Source of the DNA: Prochlorococcus sp. AG-402-K10
GTDB lineage: Bacteria > Cyanobacteriota > Cyanobacteriia > PCC-6307 > Cyanobiaceae
Direction of reading: 5' to 3'
NCBI GenBank assembly: GCA_003216835.1
Contig: QCIF01000005.1
Span: 1 to 64,000, forward strand
Length of the DNA stretch: 64,000 bases
Shown: positions 9,729 to 18,713 of the stretch, one piece after another
Position numbering within the stretch: position 1 is the first letter of the stretch
How the letters are laid out: each line of letters opens with the position of its first letter
Notes under the pieces: generated by a model
The model's input: only the letters and a program-made list of their open reading frames with translations
What the model was told of the DNA's origin: nothing
Database searches by the model: none
Translations under genes and position numbers: made by a program

Positions 9729-9755
9729 TTGATAGTTATTAAGAACTATCATCAA
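9725..9755. terminator. Bidirectional hairpin between fumC and the helicase gene
   Basis: TTGATTGATAGTT, a 6-nt loop (ATTAAG) and AACTATCATCAA form an 11-12 bp stem with one bulged base. It lies exactly between two convergent genes and overlaps both stop codons. On the plus strand it is followed by CCCTTTT and on the minus strand by an AT-rich stretch. The location and symmetry suggest a shared terminator or 3'-end stabiliser, although the U-tract is short. Confidence 0.55.
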
Positions 9756-12465
9756 CCCTTTTGGTTGCAGGATTACTCTTATCAGAAACTTTTATAAGCT
9801 CATCAGATTCGGAAACAGGAAATCTATTAATAGCTTTTAAGGCTTGCTTTGCTTTGTTTTTTAATTTATTGCTAACTCCTACGCAGTATTGGATTTGAGA
9901 AAGAACATCTATAGATCTTCTTAAAATCCGTACAACATCTCCTTCATCTAAAGAAGTATTAAATATCAGGTCCTGCCATTTTTTACCCCTTGCCCACTCT
10001 GAAATGATTCCGGTTAACTCTATGTCTAAATAAATTGGTGTATCAATATGGAACTTATTTTGTTTAGATAAAACCAATTTTCTCAAGCCCTCCAATTCAT
10101 TAAAAACGTCTATAACCTTTAAGGAAGGTTTAAAATTACACCAAAGATTTGGTCTTCTAACATCAACACATATTGCTTGAATAATTGATGCCAAATCAGG
10201 TGGATCTAAATCATCTAAATAACCACTAATTAACACAAGTCCCACCCATAATTCATTTTCACTTCTTATTGAGCTAACTGATTGTCCTACTTCAGTTAGC
10301 TCTAAATCATTTAAACATCCAAAATGATTCAAGATCTTTATTAAATCAGTAAATATTCTCCAGTTATGATTTTCTTTATCTTCAAGAATATTAGTTCTAG
10401 AAATTATTTCTTGCTCCACCTCAATAATCTTTTTCCTATATTTCTTTACTCTTCTAGTGTCCCCAAATCTATGAGCAGGGTGATTATTTATTGTTGTTTC
10501 TAAATTAAAAATTAGTCTCTTTTGTTCCAAAACTTCAGTTGTTAAATCATATTGAGGAGTAAGCAAATCATTTTTTTCAGAAACAGCCAATAATCTCTTT
10601 ACAATGATCTGAGATTGATTATCACCTCTTACAAGTTCTCCTGAAAAATGCATCTTTGGTTCCTGAAGGTTTAAAATATCTACCACTTCTAAATCAGGGA
10701 AAATATTGACCAAATAAGATGGCTTTATAAGAATAAATAAATTATCAATTGTTAAGCAGAGCAAACTTTTAATTTTTTTTCCATCATATATTTTCTTGCA
10801 AATCAAGGCTGGTACTACCTTCATATTGATTTGAGGTGCTTTGATAGAAATTAAACTTCCATCTTTTATAAAAGGAAGTGCATTAGTTATCTCTTCTGAT
10901 AATTTTTCTGCTGCTTGTTTTTCCAATATTTTTAACAATCTTCTTTCTTCTTTTAAACGGTTCTTTAACTTTTCGTAGTTATCAAAATCTTGCCATGAAA
11001 AATTAGATGTACTTTTTTTTAGTTCTGCCAAATCCTTATCTAAATTATTAAGAATAATCTTTTCCGCTGAAGATTCTCCTAAATATAAAAAGCTACCAAA
11101 ACTTCTTTTGATTAATTCTTTAGACTTATCTAAACTATAGTTTTGCAAAAGATTAAGGACCATACCATAGCTTGGAGTGAATTGACTTTGTAGTGGAGTT
11201 GGCTTACTAATGGCTAGAGCGCTAGCTTCTTTTGCTCCCTCAAATCTAGTTTGTAATGTCACAACATATCCTTGGGAATCCTTTCCTCTTCGTCCAGCTC
11301 TACCTGACATCTGTAAGAATTCACTGCTGAATAATAATCTATGCCCATCCTCAGTCCGTTTGGATAAGGATGAAATAATGGTAGTTCTAGCAGGCATGTT
11401 AATACCTGCTGCCAAAGTTTCAGTCGCAAAAACAACTTTTATCAATCCTTTCTGAAATAGTTCTTCAACTAATTCTTTCCATGCTGGAAGCAAACCCGCA
11501 TGATGAGAAGCTATTCCTCTTCTTAAGGCCTCGCAATGAGAGTTATCTTTAATTCCTTCTTTATTATTTTCAAGATAAATATCTAACCTTTGAGAAATAA
11601 GGTTTGCTTCTGAATAACTTACTAAAGATAAATCTTTTATATTTTCCACAGCCTTATCACATCCTCTTCTACTAAAAATGAAATATATTCCTGGCAACAT
11701 ATTTCTCTCTGCCAGTTTAGAAATAACAAAGGCAATTGTTGGAGATTTTGGTTGAGTTATTCTTCCTTGTTTACCTCTCTTTTTCTGTCCTTTTGGAGAT
11801 CTCCAAATCTTGCAGTTTGGATGAATTCCATTACCCTTATTATTTAAAAGTGGGTGAAGACCCTTTGCACTACAGAAATTAAATTCTAGAGGAACTGGTC
11901 TTTTATCACTATTAACCAGGGCTGTAGGACCATGGACTTTTTCTATCCAACTTTGAAGTTGATCTGCATTCGATATTGTCGCTGATAAAGCTATTATTTG
12001 AGTTCTAGTAGGACAATGAATTATAGTCTCTTCCCAAACTGTTCCTCTCTGTGGATCATTCATATAATGGCATTCATCAAGAATTACAGATTCTAAATTC
12101 AATAATGGGTCATCAAATTCATCAAATTCTCCATATAGCATGTTCCTAAAAATCTCAGTTGTCATAACCAAGATCGGTGCATCTCGATTGATATTAATAT
12201 CTCCTGTTAAAAGGCCAACTGAGCTTTCACCAAATTGATTAGCAAAATCCCTAAATTTTTGATTTGATAGGGCTTTCAAAGGCGTTGTATAAAACACTCT
12301 GCTTCCATGAGATAAGCCTCTATGAATAGCAAATTCACCAATTAATGTTTTGCCTGAACCAGTTGGAGCAGTTAAAACAAGAGAATTACCGCTATTTATA
12401 GCTTTTATTGCCTCTATTTGGAAATCATCTAGAGGGAAAGGAAAAAATTCCTCTAAATTAAGCAA
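9739..12465 (-). CDS. Ski2-like DExH-box helicase with DSHCT-type C-terminus
   Basis: A 908-residue superfamily 2 helicase. RecA domain 1 carries the Q-like FQIEAI, Walker A APTGSGKT (33-40) and DECH (130-133), with SAT around 185. RecA domain 2 has HHAGLLPAWKELVE, ATETLAAGINMPARTT and QMSGRAGRRG. The C-terminal portion resembles the Mtr4/Ski2 winged-helix and helical DSHCT region. Eukaryotic relatives feed RNA to the exosome; the cyanobacterial homologues have no settled role, and an RNA remodelling job is inference. The start is a TTG at 12465, with no in-frame ATG just upstream. It is convergent with fumC and divergent from the biotin operon. Confidence 0.9.
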   Translation of the reverse strand: MLNLEEFFPFPLDDFQIEAIKAINSGNSLVLTAPTGSGKTLIGEFAIHRGLSHGSRVFYTTPLKALSNQKFRDFANQFGESSVGLLTGDININRDAPILVMTTEIFRNMLYGEFDEFDDPLLNLESVILDECHYMNDPQRGTVWEETIIHCPTRTQIIALSATISNADQLQSWIEKVHGPTALVNSDKRPVPLEFNFCSAKGLHPLLNNKGNGIHPNCKIWRSPKGQKKRGKQGRITQPKSPTIAFVISKLAERNMLPGIYFIFSRRGCDKAVENIKDLSLVSYSEANLISQRLDIYLENNKEGIKDNSHCEALRRGIASHHAGLLPAWKELVEELFQKGLIKVVFATETLAAGINMPARTTIISSLSKRTEDGHRLLFSSEFLQMSGRAGRRGKDSQGYVVTLQTRFEGAKEASALAISKPTPLQSQFTPSYGMVLNLLQNYSLDKSKELIKRSFGSFLYLGESSAEKIILNNLDKDLAELKKSTSNFSWQDFDNYEKLKNRLKEERRLLKILEKQAAEKLSEEITNALPFIKDGSLISIKAPQINMKVVPALICKKIYDGKKIKSLLCLTIDNLFILIKPSYLVNIFPDLEVVDILNLQEPKMHFSGELVRGDNQSQIIVKRLLAVSEKNDLLTPQYDLTTEVLEQKRLIFNLETTINNHPAHRFGDTRRVKKYRKKIIEVEQEIISRTNILEDKENHNWRIFTDLIKILNHFGCLNDLELTEVGQSVSSIRSENELWVGLVLISGYLDDLDPPDLASIIQAICVDVRRPNLWCNFKPSLKVIDVFNELEGLRKLVLSKQNKFHIDTPIYLDIELTGIISEWARGKKWQDLIFNTSLDEGDVVRILRRSIDVLSQIQYCVGVSNKLKNKAKQALKAINRFPVSESDELIKVSDKSNPATKRVDDSS

Positions 12466-12606
12466 TAATTGTGATTGAAGAGAGGATGAGTTAACTTCTT
12501 AAGATATGATCTATATAGATATTAATAAACAATAAATACCTTGCAAACATTAAAAGTAAATCTAGATCTTTAAAAATTAAATCCATTTATTTTTAATTAC
12601 ATAAAA

Positions 12607-13746
12607 ATGAATAAAATCAACATCCCGAAAAATAGAATTCGTAAATTAAAAACTTTTGCATTGGGTAAAAAACCATATGAACTTCAAAACCTAAATTCGT
12701 ATAATAAAACCCTCATAGACTTATGTAGTAATGATTATTTTGGATTAAGTAGAGATGAAGATTTAATACAAGCTTCATACGAAATAAGCTTATTGCAAGG
12801 ATTAGGTTCAGGTAGCTCAAGATTTATAACTGGTTCAAGGCCAATACACAAGTTATTAGAATCACAACTTGCAGAATGGCTTAATCAAGAAAAAGTTCTC
12901 CTATTTCCTAGCGGTTTCCAAGCTAATATTGCTGCCATCCAAGCTTTAGCCAATAGGAATAGCATTGTAATAGCTGATAAATTTATTCATAACTCTTTGT
13001 TGGTTGGGGTAAAAGCTGCTCAATCAAAACTAGTGAGATTTGCTCACAATGATTTAAAAGATTTAGAAAATAAAATTATTAAATTCAAGACAACTCACAA
13101 CTCTATTCTTATAGTTGTTGAATCTCTATACAGCATGGAGGGTTCTGTTGCTCCTCTAAAAGAAATAACGAAAATTGGTCAAAAATATAATGTTGAATTA
13201 TTAGTGGATGAAGCTCATGCTATCGGTATTTTAGGACCTGAAGGCAAAGGTCTGAGTTTTAATTATTCTGATTACATCACTCTTATTACAGGAACATTTG
13301 GTAAAGCATTTGGAAGCGGAGGGGCTTTTATCGCTTGTAACTCAAAAATTGGTGAGCATATTATCCAAACAAGTGGAGCATTTAGATACACAACTGCTCT
13401 TTCGCCAGCTTTAAGTGCAGGTGCATTAACAGCTCTTCAAAAAATTAAAAATAATAAAGAATGGGGTGCTGATTTGTTAAACGCTGCGCAAAAATGGAAA
13501 GCTGAAATTCTTAAAAATTTTAGTTACTCTGTTCGAGGAGAATCTCAAATTTTATCTATCATTGTTGGGCAAGAAGAAAAGGCAATTCATCTCCAAAGAT
13601 ATCTTGAAGAACATGGATTTTTAGCCGTTGCGATAAGGCCGCCAACTGTTCCAGTTGGCGAATCCAGAATTCGAATAACAATTAGAAAAAATTTAGATCT
13701 AAACATAATGAGACAATTTATATCTGTTTTAAAAAATTTCAAATGA
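12607..13746 (+). CDS. bioF: 8-amino-7-oxononanoate synthase
   Basis: PLP enzyme that condenses pimeloyl-ACP with L-alanine, the first step of biotin ring assembly. It has 379 residues. The PLP lysine is Lys233 in ITGTFGKAFGSGGAF. DEAHAIGILGPEG, carrying the Asp that contacts the pyridine nitrogen, and GSGSSRFITGSRPIH are family signatures. First gene of a five-gene biotin cluster on the plus strand; its stop overlaps the next ATG (ATGA), so translational coupling is likely. The leader to 12466 is 141 bp with no other gene. Confidence 0.96.
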   Translation: MNKINIPKNRIRKLKTFALGKKPYELQNLNSYNKTLIDLCSNDYFGLSRDEDLIQASYEISLLQGLGSGSSRFITGSRPIHKLLESQLAEWLNQEKVLLFPSGFQANIAAIQALANRNSIVIADKFIHNSLLVGVKAAQSKLVRFAHNDLKDLENKIIKFKTTHNSILIVVESLYSMEGSVAPLKEITKIGQKYNVELLVDEAHAIGILGPEGKGLSFNYSDYITLITGTFGKAFGSGGAFIACNSKIGEHIIQTSGAFRYTTALSPALSAGALTALQKIKNNKEWGADLLNAAQKWKAEILKNFSYSVRGESQILSIIVGQEEKAIHLQRYLEEHGFLAVAIRPPTVPVGESRIRITIRKNLDLNIMRQFISVLKNFK

Positions 13747-14447
13747 AACAAATTATTACTCAACATGGATGGGGTTTAGATCAAAATTTTTGGAATATTT
13801 ATAAAGTTCAATTTCAGAAAAATAATTGGTATTGGCAAGATAATGAAAGAGGATATTTTTCCAAAAATGCCAAACAATCAAAATGGATTAAAAATTTATC
13901 GAATCGAAAAATTAAAATGGTTTTATGTCATTCTTTTGGTTTTAATTTAATCCCAAAAAGACTTTTACAAGAAGCTACTCATATAGTATTCATAAATTCA
14001 TTTAATAATTTCCTGCCCATAAGCAATAAAAGAAATTTAATTCTAAGATCGCTCAAAAGAATGGAAAAGAAAATAATGAACTATCAAACAAAGGATATGT
14101 TGAAAGAATTCATATATAGATCATTTATGCCTAATAATATAAATATTGATTTCAAAAAAATATTCTATAAAAGTCTAGATAATGCAAACAATTCACTCCT
14201 TTTGGAAGATTTAAAAGAACTCTCTACTGATAGAGATTTCCCAGAATTCTTAAATAAAAATTGCGACACTATTTTTATAAAATCAGAAAATGATTTCATT
14301 CTTGATAAAGATGCAAACAAAAACTTTTTTGAGTTATTAAGTCAAGCACTTCATAAAAAGCCAAAATTAATTAAATTATCAAATCAAGGCCATTGCTTAA
14401 CTAATTTGAATTTGTACGAAATAATAAATAATACTATGGATTATTGA
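13743..14447 (+). CDS. bioK: Probable pimeloyl-ACP methyl ester esterase, BioK-like
   Basis: Small alpha/beta hydrolase placed between bioF and bioC. It would do the job of BioH/BioG, removing the methyl ester from pimeloyl-ACP methyl ester. It has 234 residues. It starts with the BioH/BioG-like QHGWGLDQNFW. The likely nucleophile is Ser64 in VLCHSFGFN, a non-canonical elbow with Cys in place of the first Gly. Asp184 (KSENDF) and His217 (NQGHC) complete a plausible triad. BioK is the esterase reported for marine picocyanobacteria (established knowledge). Assigning this gene to it is from position and length, not alignment. It overlaps bioF by 4 bp. Confidence 0.75.
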   Translation: MKQIITQHGWGLDQNFWNIYKVQFQKNNWYWQDNERGYFSKNAKQSKWIKNLSNRKIKMVLCHSFGFNLIPKRLLQEATHIVFINSFNNFLPISNKRNLILRSLKRMEKKIMNYQTKDMLKEFIYRSFMPNNINIDFKKIFYKSLDNANNSLLLEDLKELSTDRDFPEFLNKNCDTIFIKSENDFILDKDANKNFFELLSQALHKKPKLIKLSNQGHCLTNLNLYEIINNTMDY

Positions 14448-14448
14448 A

Positions 14449-15207
14449 ATGCATAATCAAGAGTGGGGTGACAAAATAAGAACTAATTTCGATAATGCAG
14501 CAATCAACTATTTAGATTCTTCAAACATCCAGAGAGTTTTTGCGGAAAAAATTGTTTTATATCTAAAAGAATTAAATACTCAAAATGGTGAATGGATAGA
14601 TCTTGGTTCGGGAACAGGATTATTAGCTGATGAGATAGAAAAAGAATTCTCTACACAAAAAGTTTCCAGAATTGATTTCAGCAAAAAAATGCTTCTTCAA
14701 AATAAATCATCTAGTAAAAAAATATTGTGGGATTTAAATAATGATTTACCTCCCTCAATCAAAAACTGTGCTCTAATTACATCTAATTTTTGTATACACT
14801 GGTTGGATAACCCAGGGAAAATAATAAAAAATTGGTTTAATAAATTAAGATCTGGAGGTTTTTTAATAATTTCATATCCTACAAAAGAATCTTTCCCCGA
14901 ATGGAAAAAAACTTGTAGAAAAATTGATAGCGAATATAGTGGACTTCGCTTTCTTAACTCAGAAGAATTATCAAAGAATTTCAACTCTAATGAGATATAT
15001 TTTTCAAAAAACTACACTTATTTAGAACAATTTCCAGATGTTTATAAGCTTTTTAGAAGTATAGTTAATGTTGGTGCTCAATCCACAAAGTCTAAACGTA
15101 AAACAGTTAAAGAGTTAAAAGCAATGCAAAAGTTTTGGCCTAAGCATTTCAATAATAAAGTTAATCTCTCTTGGGAAATTGCTATCCAAATAATGAGAAA
15201 ATTATGA
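14449..15207 (+). CDS. bioC: Malonyl-ACP O-methyltransferase BioC
   Basis: SAM-dependent enzyme that methylates malonyl-ACP so that fatty-acid synthase can extend a disguised pimelate precursor. It has 252 residues. The N-terminal block DKIRTNFDNAAINYLDSSNIQ matches BioC style, the SAM motif is IDLGSGTGLLADEIE, and the later SNFCIHWLDNPGK corresponds to the conserved region with Trp. It sits one base after the bioK stop, and its stop overlaps the bioD ATG. Together bioC and bioK supply the pimelate moiety consumed by bioF. Confidence 0.9.
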   Translation: MHNQEWGDKIRTNFDNAAINYLDSSNIQRVFAEKIVLYLKELNTQNGEWIDLGSGTGLLADEIEKEFSTQKVSRIDFSKKMLLQNKSSSKKILWDLNNDLPPSIKNCALITSNFCIHWLDNPGKIIKNWFNKLRSGGFLIISYPTKESFPEWKKTCRKIDSEYSGLRFLNSEELSKNFNSNEIYFSKNYTYLEQFPDVYKLFRSIVNVGAQSTKSKRKTVKELKAMQKFWPKHFNNKVNLSWEIAIQIMRKL

Positions 15208-15869
15208 GCAATATTAATAACAAATTCCAATTTGTAATATGCGGAACAGATACTGATATTGGAAAGACATTAATCAGCTCTTTTTTTGTTAGAGGATTAA
15301 ATGCTTTTTACTGGAAGCCTATTCAAAGTGGTATAGAGACTTCAACTGATAGTCAAACTTTAGAAAAACTTGCAAGAATAAATAAAGCAAAAATTATAAA
15401 TGAAGCATATGTCTTTACGAAACCTTTATCGCCCCATTGGGCTGCAGAAATAGATCAAAAAACTATTGATTTCAATTTTTTGCAATTACCAAAAGTTAAT
15501 GACCCATTAATAGTAGAAACAGCAGGAGGATTAATGGTCCCGCTCACAAGGAATTTTTTACAGATAGATCAAATTAAGACATGGGGTCTGCCTGTAATAC
15601 TTGTATGTAAGAGCTCACTTGGTACTCTAAACCACACTTTACTAAGTATTGAAGCCTTACAAAAAAGAAAAATTAATATTTTAGGTCTAATTGTTAATGG
15701 AGAAAAACACTTGGACAATCCCAAAACATTAGTTGAATTTAGTCGTATACCAGTTATTGCTGAATTTCCTTACCTTCCCAAAGTTGACTCAAATAATTTA
15801 GATATACTATGGGAAGAACTTAATATTAAAAACAAATTAGTCTCAATCTTAAATTCAAAAGCACTCTAA
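15204..15869 (+). CDS. bioD: Dethiobiotin synthetase
   Basis: ATP-dependent carboxylation of 7,8-diaminononanoate to dethiobiotin. The P-loop is GTDTDIGKTLIS, the diaminononanoate-binding region is YWKPIQSG, and VETAGGLMVPL is a conserved BioD segment. I moved the start from the track's TTG at 15171 to the ATG at 15204. That ATG gives MSNINNKFQFVICGTDTD and forms the ATGA overlap with bioC seen between other genes of this cluster. The result is 221 residues, normal for the family. It is followed 9 bp later by bioA. Confidence 0.94.
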   Translation: MSNINNKFQFVICGTDTDIGKTLISSFFVRGLNAFYWKPIQSGIETSTDSQTLEKLARINKAKIINEAYVFTKPLSPHWAAEIDQKTIDFNFLQLPKVNDPLIVETAGGLMVPLTRNFLQIDQIKTWGLPVILVCKSSLGTLNHTLLSIEALQKRKINILGLIVNGEKHLDNPKTLVEFSRIPVIAEFPYLPKVDSNNLDILWEELNIKNKLVSILNSKAL

Positions 15870-15878
15870 ATTAAATCT

Positions 15879-17171
15879 GTGGTTCCAAAAACGAAAAATC
15901 AAAATTGGCATCCTAATATATGGCCACCTTTTACGCAGATCACCAACAGCAAACCTCAACAAGAAGTTACTCATGGAAAAGATGCACTTCTATTTACTAA
16001 AGATCCTCAAAAAGAACTTATCGATGGAATAAGTAGTTGGTGGGTAACTCTTCATGGCCATAGTAATGAATACATTGCAAATGCTATTTTCAATCAAGCT
16101 AAAAGTCTTGAGCAAGTTATATTTGCCGATTTCTTACACCCACAGGCTAAAAGATTAGCAGAAAGACTCAGCAAGTTAACACAATTAGAGCGACTATTTT
16201 TTTCGGATAATGGATCTACTGCTGTGGAAGTGGCTTTAAAAATTGCTTACCAATCATGGCAAAATCAAGGAGAAACAAGAACCCAAATAATTGCTTTTGA
16301 AGGGGCATATCATGGAGACACATTTGGAGCAATGGCTTTAGGCGAAAGAAATATTTTTAATGAGAATTTCGATAATCTAATGTTCCCAGTAAAAAGAGCT
16401 CCATGGCCTTCTACCTGGATAAACGATGACGAAGTTGAAAGAAAGGAGCATCAAGCAATCCAAAAATTAATTACTCTTCTTAAAGTTCCAACTGTGGCAG
16501 TAATACTCGAACCCCTTGTACAAGGTGCTGGAGGGATGAATATGGTTAGGCCTGAATTTATTAAAAAAGTTTCAGAAGTAGTAAAAAATAATAATTCTTT
16601 ATTAATTGCCGATGAAGTATTGACTGGTTTTGGAAGATGTGGAAGCCTTTTTGCATTTAAAAGAGCCAACATAATTCCTGATTTAATTAGTATTTCAAAA
16701 GGTTTAACTGGTGGATTCTTACCCATGGGAATAACTCTAACTAAAGAAAAAATTTTTCAATCCTTTATAGATGAGTCCCCTAGAAAAACTTTTTGGCATG
16801 GCCATAGTTTCACTGCTAATCCTTTAGGTTGCGCAGCAGCTAATGCAAGCCTTGATTTATTAGAAAAGGAACCAATGAAATATCTGTCATTAGAGAAAAA
16901 GCATTTTGATCATCTACTTAAATTTAGAAAATTGCCATTCATAAAAAAAATTAGGATCACTGGAACTATAGCTGCTTTTGATTTAGAACTTGGGAATAAG
17001 GTTGGTTACTTAAATGATATTGGAAAAAAAATAAAGAGCTTATCAATGGAAAAAGGTTTATTTATTAGGCCTCTTGGAAATGTAGTTTATCTTTTGCCGC
17101 CAATTTGTATTACCGATGATCAATTAGACAAAAGTTATCAGATAATATGGCAAACTTTGAATGATCTATAG
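15879..17171 (+). CDS. bioA: Adenosylmethionine-8-amino-7-oxononanoate aminotransferase
   Basis: PLP aminotransferase converting 8-amino-7-oxononanoate to 7,8-diaminononanoate, classically with SAM as amino donor. It has 430 residues. IDGISSWWVTLHGH near the N-terminus, FSDNGSTAVEVALK, AYHGDTFGAMALG, IADEVLTGFGRCG and the PLP lysine Lys274 in ISKGLTGGFLPMG are all visible. The start is GTG at 15879, reading MVPKTKNQNWHPNIWPPFTQ, a typical BioA beginning. Last gene of the biotin cluster. bioB, the final enzyme, is not in the window. It converges on the DUF3143 gene with a gap of only 8 bp. Confidence 0.95.
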   Translation: MVPKTKNQNWHPNIWPPFTQITNSKPQQEVTHGKDALLFTKDPQKELIDGISSWWVTLHGHSNEYIANAIFNQAKSLEQVIFADFLHPQAKRLAERLSKLTQLERLFFSDNGSTAVEVALKIAYQSWQNQGETRTQIIAFEGAYHGDTFGAMALGERNIFNENFDNLMFPVKRAPWPSTWINDDEVERKEHQAIQKLITLLKVPTVAVILEPLVQGAGGMNMVRPEFIKKVSEVVKNNNSLLIADEVLTGFGRCGSLFAFKRANIIPDLISISKGLTGGFLPMGITLTKEKIFQSFIDESPRKTFWHGHSFTANPLGCAAANASLDLLEKEPMKYLSLEKKHFDHLLKFRKLPFIKKIRITGTIAAFDLELGNKVGYLNDIGKKIKSLSMEKGLFIRPLGNVVYLLPPICITDDQLDKSYQIIWQTLNDL

Positions 17172-17179
17172 AGATGAAT

Positions 17180-17437
17180 TTAAGGGCCTTGTAAAATTGC
17201 ATTTTCTACATCCTCTCTATTAATACAATATGAAAATAGTCTTTTAGTTTCTTCCCCTTCACTCTGCCAGACGACACTTAAATCCTCCTGTTCAAAACAA
17301 ATCGTAGCTTTCCAATTTGATAATAATAAATACCATTTAGAAGGATTATTAGTATCCTTTTTTGCACCTAAGTCATTAAGCCATAATTCTAATGATTGTA
17401 GCGAATGTTGGTTGATTGGCGTGTTAGGAGAATTCAC
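17180..17437 (-). CDS. DUF3143 family small protein
   Basis: 85-residue soluble protein resembling DUF3143, a family limited to cyanobacteria and plastid-bearing relatives. Visible features are the amphipathic N-terminus LQSLELWLNDLGA, a strand-rich middle with WYLLLSNWKATICFEQEDL and an acidic C-terminus FSYCINREDVENAILQGP. No catalytic motif or membrane segment. It lies 19 bp downstream of a J-domain gene on the same strand; the two are probably cotranscribed. Function unknown. Confidence 0.75.
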   Translation of the reverse strand: MNSPNTPINQHSLQSLELWLNDLGAKKDTNNPSKWYLLLSNWKATICFEQEDLSVVWQSEGEETKRLFSYCINREDVENAILQGP

Positions 17438-17456
17438 AAAACTTTCTTATCAAGAA

Positions 17457-17903
17457 TCATTTTACAAGCCAAGGAGGTATAGTATCTAATTCTTTCCCAG
17501 TCAAAGAAGCAATGACAATAGATAACGTTAAACAAACAAAAATAATCATTATCAAGAGAAATAATGAAAAAATCTCTCCATTTGAAAACGGTCTCCTATT
17601 GCCTACTAAATTTTGATTACTAGAATTTATTAGAAAAGAATTAAAAACATTTTTTTTATTTTCATACGCAATTTTAGATTTTTCTTTTAATTTTTCATCA
17701 TATATTTTCCTGAAACTACTATTATTTAGATTTTCATAAGCCTCTAATACTTTTTGAAATTTATTTTTAGCTTCTTCTAAGTCTAAAGAAGTAGTATCTG
17801 GGTGTAATTCAATAGAAAGTCTACAAAATGCCTTTCTTAATTCATTATTAGAGGCATTTTCATTAACACCTAAAATCTTATAGTAGGATAAATCTCCTTT
17901 CAA
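17457..17903 (-). CDS. Membrane-anchored J-domain protein
   Basis: 148-residue protein with an N-terminal J-domain (about 5-70). It has YYKILGVNENASNNELRKAF and the HPD motif at residues 34-36 that stimulates Hsp70 ATPase. The J-domain is followed by a basic linker and one hydrophobic helix at about 113-135, then a short tail, GKELDTIPPWLVK. There is no Gly/Phe or zinc region, so it is a type III DnaJ-like co-chaperone anchored to a membrane. Its client is unknown. Paired with a DUF3143 gene and divergent from rsmG. Confidence 0.85.
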   Translation of the reverse strand: MKGDLSYYKILGVNENASNNELRKAFCRLSIELHPDTTSLDLEEAKNKFQKVLEAYENLNNSSFRKIYDEKLKEKSKIAYENKKNVFNSFLINSSNQNLVGNRRPFSNGEIFSLFLLIMIIFVCLTLSIVIASLTGKELDTIPPWLVK

Positions 17904-17993
17904 AATATTTTTTTTATTTTTGAAAATATTCTAATCAATTTTAATGAAATAGAATGTTTTTAATGCAAGCAAAAAGCAAATATTAATAACGCA

Positions 17994-18713
17994 ATGAGAA
18001 AAGAAAGCATACCTGTTGAACTTTTTGAATTAATAACTGAAGAAGAAATACTAATGTTCAAAGAATTGCAAATAAAACTCCGAGAATTAAATAAGAGAAT
18101 CAACCTCACACGATTGATTGAAGGAGATGATTACTGGATATCACAAGTTTTTGATAGCATCTGGCCATTTAAATTTATTCCAAACTACAATTTCAATAAT
18201 AAAAAATTTCTAGATATTGGATCAGGCTGTGGTTTTCCAGGATTTGCTTATGCAATAACACATCCTGATTCAGAAATATACTTACTTGATTCATCCAAGA
18301 AAAAAACAGATGCATTAAAAAGTTTAATCAAAATTATTAACTTCAAAAATAATATATTTGTAATCAACGACCGAGTTGAGAATATCGCACATCAATCTTC
18401 ATTTAGAAACAGCTTTAATATTGCAACTACAAGAGCTGTAAGTATTCCTTCAACAGTTTCAGAATATATTTTACCTATGTTGAAGACAAAAGGACTAGGA
18501 GTCTTATATTGCGGCAAGTGGAATAATGAAGATGAAAATAGTTTAAAAAAAACCCTAAAAATATTGGAAGGAGAAATTAAAGAAAGAAGAAAAATTTTAT
18601 TACCAAAAAATAAAGGTACAAGAAATATTATTTTTATTCAGCCAAACAGAGCTTGTCCAGGAACTTATCCAAGAAGCATTGGCACGCCTGAAAAAAAACC
18701 ATTATCAAGCTAA
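17994..18713 (+). CDS. rsmG: 16S rRNA (guanine-527-N7)-methyltransferase RsmG
   Basis: GidB/RsmG methylates G527 of 16S rRNA near the decoding site. It has 239 residues. The SAM motif is FLDIGSGCGFPGFAYA, preceded by the substrate-side INLTRLIEGDDYWISQVFDS typical of GidB. ATTRAVS and a C-terminal TRNIIFIQP segment complete the pattern. The C-terminus (PGTYPRSIGTPEKKPL) matches the usual ending. The stop overlaps the convergent aldo/keto reductase by 4 bp. Confidence 0.95.
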   Translation: MRKESIPVELFELITEEEILMFKELQIKLRELNKRINLTRLIEGDDYWISQVFDSIWPFKFIPNYNFNNKKFLDIGSGCGFPGFAYAITHPDSEIYLLDSSKKKTDALKSLIKIINFKNNIFVINDRVENIAHQSSFRNSFNIATTRAVSIPSTVSEYILPMLKTKGLGVLYCGKWNNEDENSLKKTLKILEGEIKERRKILLPKNKGTRNIIFIQPNRACPGTYPRSIGTPEKKPLSS

